Shown here in pieces: positions 1 to 8,908 of a stretch of DNA of 64,000 nt (positions within the stretch are counted from its first letter, which is position 1; every line of letters starts with the position of its first letter). Under the pieces are notes generated by a model, which ran no database searches, had not been told where the DNA came from, and saw only the letters and a list, made by a program, of their open reading frames with translations. The position numbers and the translations under genes are program-made. The stretch comes from Coprinus comatus (lineage: Eukaryota > Basidiomycota > Agaricomycetes > Agaricales > Agaricaceae). The DNA is taken from assembly GCA_034638255.1 (NCBI GenBank), contig JAWPGT010000022.1, positions 310,001 through 374,000 on the forward strand. The letters run 5' to 3'.

Positions 1-900
1 TGGTAGTTCTGAGTTTCTGTGGTAGAGTCTATCTTCTTACAGTACACTTATTCCCACTTTTTTTTTTTTTTTTGCTTTTCATGTTTCTCCTGGATTCCGA
101 AATATTCACTATTTTGAAAGATACCCCAGAACTGAACAAGTAGAATACTTTTTCCTTTCTTTTTCTACTTCTATTATCATTATTTTAGCAAATACATTTG
201 CCAAATGTCAGATCACAGAAAATACAAATGTTGTGTATCTAAGTATCAGATATAATATCTACAACCATACCTACTGGATATAGGTTATCTGGTAGGTTTA
301 ATAATATGTATATATTTTGGTTTGTAGATATGCCATTCTTGCTGTTAAGGACTTATCTAGGTTGTAAGGGTAATTTAAGATTGGTGATGATGGTGCAATA
401 ACTAGCAAGGAAATCTGAAGTTGTATTAGGTTGGAAATATGATATAATGAATACACTATGTCTAGCAAGGAAATCCAAAGAGAAAGAGATGAGAATTAAC
501 TTGCTAGGCTTCTCCATTACTACTAAAAAATGAAAGTTGACCATCAAACCAATATTGGTGATTTATATTACAATATATATTTATCATGTTATCATTAGTG
601 TACTTTTTCCTATCTGTTTTACATAGCTTTCTGTTGGACTACTGTTTTGGACTTATATTTCATCCTGACACTTCTATAGTTGTTTCACCTTATGTTTCAG
701 ATGTATGATGTGCAGCTTGTAGTATTACAAATCCTGTACTAAGTAGCTGTATAAAGACATCAACCAGATAGAGGAAAGCTTCAGCTTTGCTCTGTTAAGA
801 CCTTAAACTGTTAGATGCCTGTGAATTTAACACAAGCACTGTATGGGAATGAGTTGGCAATCTTCTCTACTATCCTTCCAATTGGAAACCAGTGGCTAGA
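1..900. other. AT-rich intergenic DNA with decayed LTR-like relics
   Basis: No convincing gene is present. A T-run lies at about 58-73. Around 395-520 the order of motifs (actagcaagga, then tagcaaggaaatccaaaga) resembles the middle of LTR C seen intact at 18620-18984. Around 590-905 the sequence resembles the 5' half of LTR B near 17826-18050, including a gtataaa box and the motif gcttcagctt. Both matches were judged by eye and are divergent, so these are probably very old LTR copies of related families. Confidence 0.4.
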
Positions 901-920
901 GCCAGTTTGGGATAAGAGAG

Positions 921-1241
921 TGTTATGACCATGAACCATTAAGCTGAATACCCCTGGAACTTAAACCCTAGGGTATAATCATTTGGGAATGTGTTATGAC
1001 CATGAACCATTAAGCTGAACACTCCTGGAACTTAAACACTAGAGTGCAGTCGTGTAGGAACGTGCGATCAATAAACACTCTGCTGCAATCTCAAGGCCTT
1101 TCAACCTAGTGACCGAGAGGTATGGAGACAGAGATGTATAAGGGCTACAACAGAAGAGATTAAAGCTTAGGGCTTTAATCATCTAATACAGTGAGTATTT
1201 ATACTATTCTAGGGATGTACCTATTAATAGCTACTAACTAC
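921..1241 (-). repeat. LTR-like unit H, copy A, part 1, with a 71-bp tandem repeat
   Basis: This part matches 5846-6060 and continues beyond the hAT element at 5464, so it is one half of a split repeat. It begins with two tandem copies of a 71-bp block, at 921-991 and 992-1062, each starting tgttatgaccatgaacc. Read on the minus strand the unit has a TATA-like box (agtataaatac near 1200) and would end in CATAACA, which is LTR-like. The first eight bases of the hAT target duplication are at 1234-1241. Confidence 0.6.
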
Positions 1242-1364
1242 TAGGGATCACCAAGGGTATACCCGTGGCCTTAAAGTGATACCCCTACCTGTACCCATCA
1301 AACCCGTACCCATACAACGGGTTAAGGGTATGGCACGGGTATTGCACAGGTAACCGGTTATCAC

Positions 1365-1659
1365 TGTCAGGAATGCTCTAGACAGTCCCCAAGGTCAGTA
1401 CTTATTGTTGGTTGAGGTTAGAAGAGTTGTGGTTGGATATTCTCTTTAGAGTTCTGGACTTGTAGATTGTTTCCGCTTTCTGTGACATCACAATGTCACG
1501 TCACACGTTACTGAAGCGTCCTGCAGACACATGAAGACTCTCTAGTCTAATACAAGTGTCTGCAGTGTTTGTGTTTTATCTCAGTCATTTCTTATTGGTT
1601 TCCCTCCATTCCTTCGTCATCGTGCTCGTCTTGTCGTCCTCTACGATCCTGCACTTACA
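1365..1659 (-). repeat. Solo LTR, divergent family E, inside the hAT element
   Basis: A 295-bp block starting TGTCAGG and ending CTTACA is flanked by the 5-bp duplication ATCAC at 1360-1364 and 1660-1664. Length, termini and internal motifs (gaagcgtcctgcagacac, tgacatcac) match the reverse orientation of the 295-bp LTR E copies at 41061 and 56017. It is therefore a solo LTR of a related but more diverged element that inserted into the hAT transposon after the latter had arrived. Confidence 0.88.
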
Positions 1660-1762
1660 ATCACTGGTCCAGCATACCCGGTGTCTACCCAACATGAACT
1701 TTGAACGAAAACACACAAAAAAAAGTAAATAGACTATCTACACAAATGTACTACTATGTACA

Positions 1763-4700
1763 CTACTCTAAAACTATTACTTCATGTTCATCCACCAACT
1801 CCTTCTCTTTTGATAAGTACTTTACAATGTCGGGTGTAGATATATAGTCATTCCTACTCCACTCACCCAAGCACATAAGTGCCCGAGTGGTAGCAGGCGA
1901 AAGGCGGTTGCGTGTGTGTGGCAGGCATATATGGGCCTGGCTAAATATCCGTTCCACATCTACGGAGGCAGCTATGGCATTGTCTTTAGATTAGAATAGA
2001 AATTCAAATAATAGAAAATGTTTGTGGACTTACCAGGGACCGTTAAGAAATCTAATGCCATCCGAGACAGACAGGGATATAGATCCCGATGTTTATGCCA
2101 CCACCGAAGTGGGTCTTGGACAGTTGGATCCATTGGAGCAACAAGGTAGCAACTGAGCTCGTCATCAGTTGTTGTCTGTGTGTCGAAGAGGTGGGTGGCT
2201 GGTGAAGTGGTGCAGAGTTCTTCAAACTCGTCAAATACATTCAAATCTTTTGGTAATGTATTTGGCATATCCTAAAAAATGCAAATAATTGTATTAGTTA
2301 CAATAGTATAAGAGATAGAGAATGAAAAAAAAACTTACATTGTTGTTTGATCCCAGCCTGCTATCTGATTGATATTCAGCTCTCCATCTTTCCTGAACCA
2401 GCCTCTCAGCTTCTTCAATCCAATTCCTTTCCCAATGTAGTGTTTCGAAGTACTTTAATTTGTACTTTGGATTGAGAACTAGCTGAAATTAGTATATGTT
2501 AAAGTAAGAATAAAAAATGAAAGCTTACTCATTGCAATGCGGTAGAGGTCCGATTCATCAGTCTTTCTGTAGTACCGATTAAGAGTTTTCCGACCCATGG
2601 TGAGTGCAGCTTTGATAGCAGATGAGTAGTTTTGATAGTTTGGGTCCCGGCCACCAAGAATGTTGTCAATCCTGTCTATAACAGGAATGACAAGGCTGAC
2701 ATTAACATTGCTTTGTGAGAAGACATTCATTGCCAGCTTGAATACCTATAAATGAGAGACCAAAAGATATAAACACAAGTATTAAAAAGAGAACAAAAAA
2801 GCGCACCTTTAAAGCAGATACCAACTGCTCTACCAATTCCCATTCTTTCCATCCCAGCTTGTACTTTATAAGCTCAAAGTTCTTTCCGGGATTATCTTCT
2901 ATCCCATCATCAGTAAATCATGAGATGGCCACATGAAATTCTAGTGCAAATACTAGAAGATCATAAAGTGAGTTCCAACGTGTAGCTACATTGCGAGGTA
3001 TGATACGAATAGGGATTCCCATTCGTGTCAATATGGCCTCCCATTGTGGCTTGTGAATGGTTGGTGAGTTGATAATTGCCAAAGCAATCTTGCATAGCTA
3101 TTACATATTAGAATGAGGTTCGAATGAGAGAGTTGTGAGGAGTTATGGTGTGATGTGACACTGGGTCAGTAACGTGTCTTGGGTTTGAAGTCATCGACTT
3201 ACCTTGGTGACAGTAACTGAAGCTGGTTGAACCTGGGTATTCAACTCTTCTCGCTCCAGGGGAGGCAAATCCCTCCTTTCATCATACCATTCAGCTACAT
3301 TACCCTCCTCCTCTTCATCCAATAGAGCCTCGGATTCATCAAGTTCAGTTGTAAGTTCCTGATGTTCTTCTAATTGTGAGATTATTGTTTTGACTGTTAA
3401 ATTTAGAGTATGTGTGAAGCAATGACTACGTGTTACTTGACCTCCAAATGCTCCAACATTAGCTGCTAATGATGATACCATAGTATCATTATTACTAGCA
3501 TTATCGCAAGTAATTGCGAGTATCTATTGTAATGTGAGTTGATCATTAGATCCTGTTAGAGTAATAGTAAAATCTCACCTTATCTTCAATACCATAGTCT
3601 TTTAATACTACTTCGAAGGCTTTAGCAAGGTTTATGCCACTATGGGATTTTGCCAGATGGACGAAATCCAAGATATGGGAGAAGTGCTCTCCTTCTCTCT
3701 CACCATGAACACTAATGGCAACAAATGGTTGGTGGTTGGTTGATGTCCAGCAGTCAGTACCAAAGTTGAGTAATCCTGGGTAGTTCTAAAATCTCAGTAA
3801 GTACGTAAATTTTACTTTGAAGTTTGGATAGAAGATTAACCTGTAGATCTGTGGCTACCCGATTTTTAGCTCCCTCAAATGCATGGTAAACATCACGAGT
3901 AAGTGTTGTTGTTGATGGGATATAGCACTGAGGACGGCCAGTTTTGATAATATAGCGTAACCATCGATCTTGAACAATCCGAAAGGGTCTTTTATCTTCA
4001 GCAACCCAGCGAACATAGGCTGCACGAGATTTCATTTCGGTTAAGGGAATGGTTGAATAGAGCAGTTGTTTGTTTGTCCCCTTCTTCCATTTAAATGTAT
4101 CTGCTAATGTTGTATTATCTTCAGGTGACTTTGTAGGTAGCTTCAGACGAATTTCGGAGGCCGTTAAGCCCTGGGCGGCTTCGATTGCAGTTTTTCCCCA
4201 ACATCCTTCGGCATGCCGTTTCAGGTTCGTAGTTGATTTTGCATCTTGCATATCCAGATATCGTTTAACAACCCCCACACCCTTCGTAGTTTTCATCATA
4301 CAGCCTGATGACGCACACTTGAATTCATGCCATGTACGTGTTCCCAACTTCTTGGGAATTACTTCAGGTAGAAAGAATCCATATATATACGATGTCCATT
4401 TGGTTTGTAGAGCTTCTATAAGCATTGAAGGTGAGTATTAATTTGATCATCACAATTTAAAATAAATACTTACGAAGTTCCTTCTGCATAGATTCATCTT
4501 TGTCAACTCCTACTTCAATAAAAGACTTGGTACCAGGACTTCCTTCATCTTTGACACTCCCTTCATCATACCCACTTCGAGTCTCTACGTCCTTTAAGGT
4601 TATTTCCTCACTCAACCTTTGACTATCTCCATCATTTCCATTGTCTTGACTGTTTGAAACTATAGTAGTAGAGACTTGGGCACTGGTAGATATAGTTGGA

Positions 4701-4870
4701 TTTTGTTTCGGCTTTGCTTGTGCTGACTTGTGCTTCTTGGATACAGGTTGTATGGTTGAGGTCAGGGGGCCATACTCATCGGGACGGCGAGGTCTTTGTC
4801 TTTTCCGTCCACTTGAAGTCTCTGGCTGGTCTAGTGGCATTTCTGGTGGTATTAGATACTTCGAACTCAT
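1763..4870 (-). pseudogene. hAT transposase, spliced, probably inactive
   Basis: The gene runs leftward from an ATG at 4868-4870. The first exon (to about 4474) is low-complexity. Intron 1 spans about 4416-4473 with a GTAAGT donor; another lies near 2745-2802. Exon 2 holds a BED-type zinc finger (FKC-x4-C ... NLKRHAEGC). The central part (about 3191-3700) has the SHSG...CDNASNND and CFTHTLNL motifs of the RNase H-like transposase core. The C-terminal hAT dimerisation region (FSQAHICLP...LSPATTRALMCLGEW) is at 1763-1957. An in-frame TGA at about 2918-2920 (SerTerPhe, likely from CGA) suggests the copy is dead, although the exact exon joins are inferred. Family membership is secure from motifs plus the 8-bp TSD. 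Confidence 0.85.
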
Positions 4871-5463
4871 TTTGTGTAGTGTACTGAAGAGATGTTGTAT
4901 GGGTAGATGAAAGTAGAGGTTCAAGAGTGAATAATGGAGAGATCTATATAATGTATGTAGTATTTATATTATTTTCTCTATTAGAGAAAGGCCTTTGAAG
5001 GCCATTTCTACAAATAAAAAAGGTACTTATCATTGTCCAAGACATGTGTTTAGGGTTTAAGATTTCAAAATGTGGAACTGAATATAATAAAATGGTCTTG
5101 GCTAGAAAAGAGCAGTTAAATGTTCAGAAACACATGTGGTATTGAGTTTCTATGATACGAAACATTATGAAGCATTAAAAAGGGAAATAAAACTTTAAAA
5201 CTTTTGACATACTGATGAATGGGCAGTATGATTCTCAAAGTCATACCCTCTTCAATACAATACTTCCGGTCCGAGACTATGATTTTTGTAAATATAGGTC
5301 TGAGCGTTGTTTAAGAATGAAAGGGGAGAATTTTATATATATAGTTCTATATTGGGTGATACCCACCTCTGACCTCACAATCCTGTGGAACTAACCCATA
5401 CCCGTACCCGTCACAACCCGTGACTGTGACCTGCGGGTTTTCTGATACCCTTGGTTATCACTA

Positions 5464-5845
5464 CTAACTACGTATATCCTAAATACTTGTCATCGCTTTA
5501 TAATCTACTCCATACACAATGCTAGAACTGTCAACAGGAGTAGGTGAGACATCGGGGTCAGGGACTATTTACTCCATATACAATGAAAGATTAGTCAACA
5601 GGAGTAAAATGATGAAACAGATAACTAATACTGGAGCTGGGGAAATGCAGACTTCTAAGCATAAGTGGAGTCTCATACTTAGTTTGACGTTAGGTCATAG
5701 CGATGTCATAGTGATGTCACTGGGGAATGGTATGTCAGGCGGAGTCGTCCATGGTGTCATCATTGGGAATGAGTTCGGGGAAGATGGTGAACAAGTCTTC
5801 CTCGGTGGTGGTGGTACGGGCCGGTGGTTTGGGTGGACTCGTAAC
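5464..5845 (-). repeat. LTR-like unit H, copy A, part 2
   Basis: This is the other half of unit H copy A, resuming right after the hAT target duplication. It matches 6020-6390: it carries the paired motif gtcaacaggagta twice (near 5528 and 5598). Its last part (about 5735-5845) encodes on the minus strand the same acidic tail (DLFTIFPELIPNDD) that ends the ORF at 6279-6390. The unit of repetition is about 545-557 bp. It looks like a tandem duplication of an LTR together with the end of the adjacent coding region. Confidence 0.6.
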
Positions 5846-6278
5846 AGAATGTGCTTTCAATAAACACTTTTCTGCAATCCAAAGGCCTTTCTCTTTAGTG
5901 ACCAAAGGGTATGGAGACAAAGATGTATAAGAGTACAACAGAAGAGATTAAAGCTTAAGGCTTTAATCATCTAATACATTGGGTATTTATACTATTCTAG
6001 GGATGTACCTAATAATAGCTACTGACTAATTATATCCTATACATGTCATAGCTTTACTAATGCTACTCCATACACAATGATAGAACTGTCAACAGGAGTA
6101 GGTGAGACATCAGGGTCAGGGACTATTTACTCCATACACAATGAAAGATTAGTCAACAGGAGTAAAATGATGAAATGGATAACTAATACTGGAGCTGGAG
6201 AAATGTAAACTCTAAGTATAAATAGAAACTATACTTAGTTTGACATTAGGTCATAGTGGAATGCTTGGAGTGTCTCTG
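5846..6278 (-). repeat. LTR-like unit H, copy B
   Basis: This copy is uninterrupted and so serves as the empty-site reference for the hAT insertion. On the minus strand it contains a TATA-like box (agtataaatacccaat, near 5975-5990). It directly follows the stop of the minus-strand ORF at 6279, the position expected of the 3' LTR of the decayed gypsy H. A third, truncated copy in the opposite orientation is at 43830-44073. Exact LTR termini could not be fixed. Confidence 0.55.
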
Positions 6279-6793
6279 TTAGATGATGTCATCCATGATG
6301 GAGTCATCATTGGGAATGAGCTCAGGGAAGATGGTAAACAAGTCTTTCTTGGTGGTAGTGGTGCAGGCTGGTAGTTTGGGTTGGCTTGTAACATTACTTC
6401 CTTCCTTAGGAGGAATGTCCTCATTCTCAACTTCAGAGGTCTCAGCAAGGGGAGCCAGTGATGTTGGCTTCTGTGATGGGGTTGTAGTCTTCTCCAAATT
6501 CTTCTTCAAAATCATCTTGATGGAGTTCAGAAGTTTGGTATGAGCAACAGTGTGTTTGAACAGAGTTGGCATGGTGTTGATGATGTCTCTCACTATGAGG
6601 TCCTGTCAATTGTGAATGGCATATCTTTGGTAGTTCATGAATGCTAGAATGCATTGCCCTTTGATCAATTGATTATGGTGTTGGTTGCTGTTGTAGAAGT
6701 GTCCAATCTCCTTGTAGAATATCACTACCTGTCTTTTTAGTGGGGCAGAGTCTAGGGTTCTGGATATAGTGCTCCTCAACAATGGAGGCTGGG
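6279..6793 (-). pseudogene. C-terminal part of the extra ORF of gypsy H
   Basis: Minus-strand codons from about 6793 down to 6279 read LLRSTISRTLDSAPLKRQVV, then an FYKEIGHFYNSN region, an in-frame TGA at 6606-6608, and a tail with Lys/Glu-rich sequence ending PELIPNDD. I do not recognise the family. If gypsy A (6794-14819) and the inverted-repeat element (14836-15947) are removed with their duplicated target bases, the reading continues from the ORF at 15951-16189 without a stop, so I infer this is the downstream end of the post-integrase ORF described at 15953-16736. Confidence 0.45.
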
Positions 6794-7309
6794 TGTTAAG
6801 AACGGGGATTGGAGATGAGCTAGCGATGTCGGATTGAGGCTTCGGCTTCAATGTATGTGTTGTGCCCTCCCATACTGTGATTAGCCTCACTTGCAAGAGG
6901 ACCGAACGGTCGGAAAGAATGTCGGGAGGAATTACGGAGGAGAGTAGAGAATGAGAGCAGAGGCAAGATTGACTTAGAGTCAGAACAAGACAGAGACAGA
7001 GATGAGTGCGGATACTATGTTGATATCAGACTAAAGAATGTACAGGAGCGACTAGCGATTAAATACATTGTTTACCGATATCGGAATATAACATATCAAA
7101 ACATAAGATGACAGAACAATGGGCCGACATACTAAAAAGGATGATGCCGACTGAAAAGGGAAATAGCCGAAATAGGAAGTTGGGAATGGAACAAGCAAAT
7201 AATTGATGAAGGCCCAAGAGGTCGGCGACCGATAACAAGATTGACAGTCGGAACTGTCGGAAGGTCAGATGAGTTGTCGGAAGGTCGGTCAGTGGCACGG
7301 TACGTGACA
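6794..7309 (-). repeat. LTR A, 3' LTR of gypsy A
   Basis: 516 bp, TG...CA on the plus strand, preceded by the target duplication CTGGG. It is followed by a C-run that is the polypurine tract on the coding strand. I count about 26 CpG in it. Differences from the partner LTR at 14303 are mainly CG against TG or CA. Confidence 0.95.
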
Positions 7310-7322
7310 GTGCCCCCCCATT
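7310..7322 (-). promoter_or_regulatory. Polypurine tract of gypsy A
   Basis: On the coding (minus) strand the bases just before the 3' LTR read aatgggggggcac, with seven G at 7313-7319. This is the position and composition of the plus-strand primer for retroviral-type reverse transcription. Confidence 0.75.
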
Positions 7323-7508
7323 AAGGCCGAGCCCTTGAGGACTTAGAGTGGTGAACGTGGAAAGTTAAAATGACAGCGGGGAAGTGAAGTTGGAAGCATG
7401 TGGTCACCATGTGGTAAAAAGAAGTTGAGAAGTCGCCACGTGTTGGGCACGTGATCGATCGGCAGGGGACTTAAAAGGATTAAGTGGCAAGCTGTCAATG
7501 CATCCAAC

Positions 7509-8546
7509 ATGTCAAACCCCAACACCCTCGACACACTCTCTAAGCTCACTGAAAGTGAGCTCGCAAGCTTATTCGCGGCCTTGCAGGCCCAGCGGGCTGC
7601 TCAAGCGGCCACCTCAGCACCATCAGTGTCGGTACCGTCGGTACTGATGCCAGAAGTCCCCACCCCAGCCATCGACCGTGCACCGGTGGTGCCAAGTACC
7701 CCGGTGTTGACCCCCTTCCCAATTCCAACTCCGCCACCCATCACCCTGAGTATATCGGGGAGTTCAGTGCAGGTTTCGCAGGGAGATGGACAAGGAGGAG
7801 AGACCATCAAACGGAGGCGGGACTCAGATGGGAAGGTTTCGGGAACTGTGGTGAAGAAAAAGTCGAAGGCAGTGGTCGAGGATAGCGACGAGGATGTGGT
7901 GGTAGTGGATACCAGGCGAGTAGTAGTGGAAGTACCACATCGGCCCGAACTGACGGAACGTAGGAGGATTCGGTCCGTGACATGTGTTCGGTGTGCACAG
8001 AATGGTTGGGTGTGCGAAGAGGGTGCGGGGCCTGGGAGGCCATGTTGGAAATGTGTGGGTGACAAAAAGAAGTGTGTTGGGAGGAATGAGGACAAAGGAA
8101 AAGGAAAGGCAGAAGTGAAGAAGAGGCCGATGCCGAAGAAGGCCACATCTGTGGCAACCTCATCGTTGTCGTGGATGGTAGATTTTGAAGGGTCCGCCCA
8201 TCAATCGTCGGACATATTCCGACCTCCGCCAGTACCTGTGGCTAGTACCTCTCAGTTGGGCAACAACCGTCAACCAGCACGCGAGTCGGCCGTGATTGGC
8301 CAATTAAATTCGGCGGTGCGCAAGATGTCGGAAAACGTGGCGTTGCGGGACGAGCATGAGGAGAGTCGGCACATGGCATGGAGGAAGATGGCAAAGGAAC
8401 ATTGGGATTGGCAGAAAAGGGCACTGAGTGGAATGATGGGGGAATTGCAGGAGATTAATCGAAACCTGAGGGTGATGAGAACGGAGAGAGATGACGATGA
8501 CGAAGGTGAAGATGAGGAAGATGCAGAGGGTGAAGAGCAGGATTGA
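7509..8546 (+). CDS. Antisense accessory ORF with Zn2Cys6-type cysteine cluster
   Basis: A 345-codon ORF from ATG 7509 to TGA 8546, opposite in direction to the gag-pol of gypsy A and lying between the chromodomain end (8909) and the 3' LTR. Residues 35-85 are Pro/Ser-rich; 101-119 hold basic patches (KRRR, KKKSK) that could be nuclear signals. Cysteines 159, 162, 169, 179, 182 and 189 give C-x2-C-x6-C-x9-C-x2-C-x6-C, the spacing of GAL4-type fungal zinc clusters. Residues about 260-330 look helical and charged, and the C-terminus is acidic (DDDDEGEDEEDAEGEE). A role in DNA binding or transcription is inference from the motif. It is fully open although pol has four stops. It could alternatively be a captured host gene or a coincidental open frame, but composition and motif make it look real. 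Confidence 0.72.
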   Translation: MSNPNTLDTLSKLTESELASLFAALQAQRAAQAATSAPSVSVPSVLMPEVPTPAIDRAPVVPSTPVLTPFPIPTPPPITLSISGSSVQVSQGDGQGGETIKRRRDSDGKVSGTVVKKKSKAVVEDSDEDVVVVDTRRVVVEVPHRPELTERRRIRSVTCVRCAQNGWVCEEGAGPGRPCWKCVGDKKKCVGRNEDKGKGKAEVKKRPMPKKATSVATSSLSWMVDFEGSAHQSSDIFRPPPVPVASTSQLGNNRQPARESAVIGQLNSAVRKMSENVALRDEHEESRHMAWRKMAKEHWDWQKRALSGMMGELQEINRNLRVMRTERDDDDEGEDEEDAEGEEQD

Positions 8547-8908
8547 TATCCGGCGTCGGTAGTATACTTGTAGTTCATAGTGTAATTTTGTTTTACTACA
8601 AGTATTGGTGTCTTCTCTGCCCTGAAGTGTGAATGGAAGAAGCAAGAAAATTAGTGAGAAGTACCAGTAAAGTTGGCGACTTTCGGGATGAATCTGAATG
8701 GGTTACAAAATGAGAACCAACAGCCGAAATCGAACAACAGAATGAGAGTGCACGAAATGACTGATAGGTCGAAGGTAATAGCGCGAGAAGAGAGTACAAT
8801 ACGAGATTAGAGAGAGTAGTAAGATTGGAACACAATCGGCCAAGATAAACAGGAGTCGGAAGAAGTTGAAGTCGGGCCTAGCCCAGAATTGGCGATCAGA
8901 GACGATGA

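Larger units (their letters stand above)
1242..5463 (-). mobile_element. hAT-superfamily DNA transposon with 8-bp TSD
   Basis: The element is bounded by the 8-bp target duplication CTAACTAC at 1234-1241 and 5464-5471. Its ends form an imperfect terminal inverted repeat: the left end starts tagggatcaccaagggtat and the reverse complement of the right end starts tagtgataaccaagggtat, 17 of 19 matching. Subterminal regions are rich in copies of acccgtaccc or its complement. Eight-base duplications and short inverted repeats are hallmarks of hAT. The cargo is one minus-strand transposase gene. The empty site is visible in unit H copy B near 6020-6030, so the insertion is clearly defined. A solo LTR lies inside. 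Confidence 0.93.

Noticed and set aside
8046..8090. The Cys cluster of the antisense ORF as a retroviral CCHC knuckle
   Set aside because: There is no His at the needed position; six Cys with GAL4-type spacing fit better.
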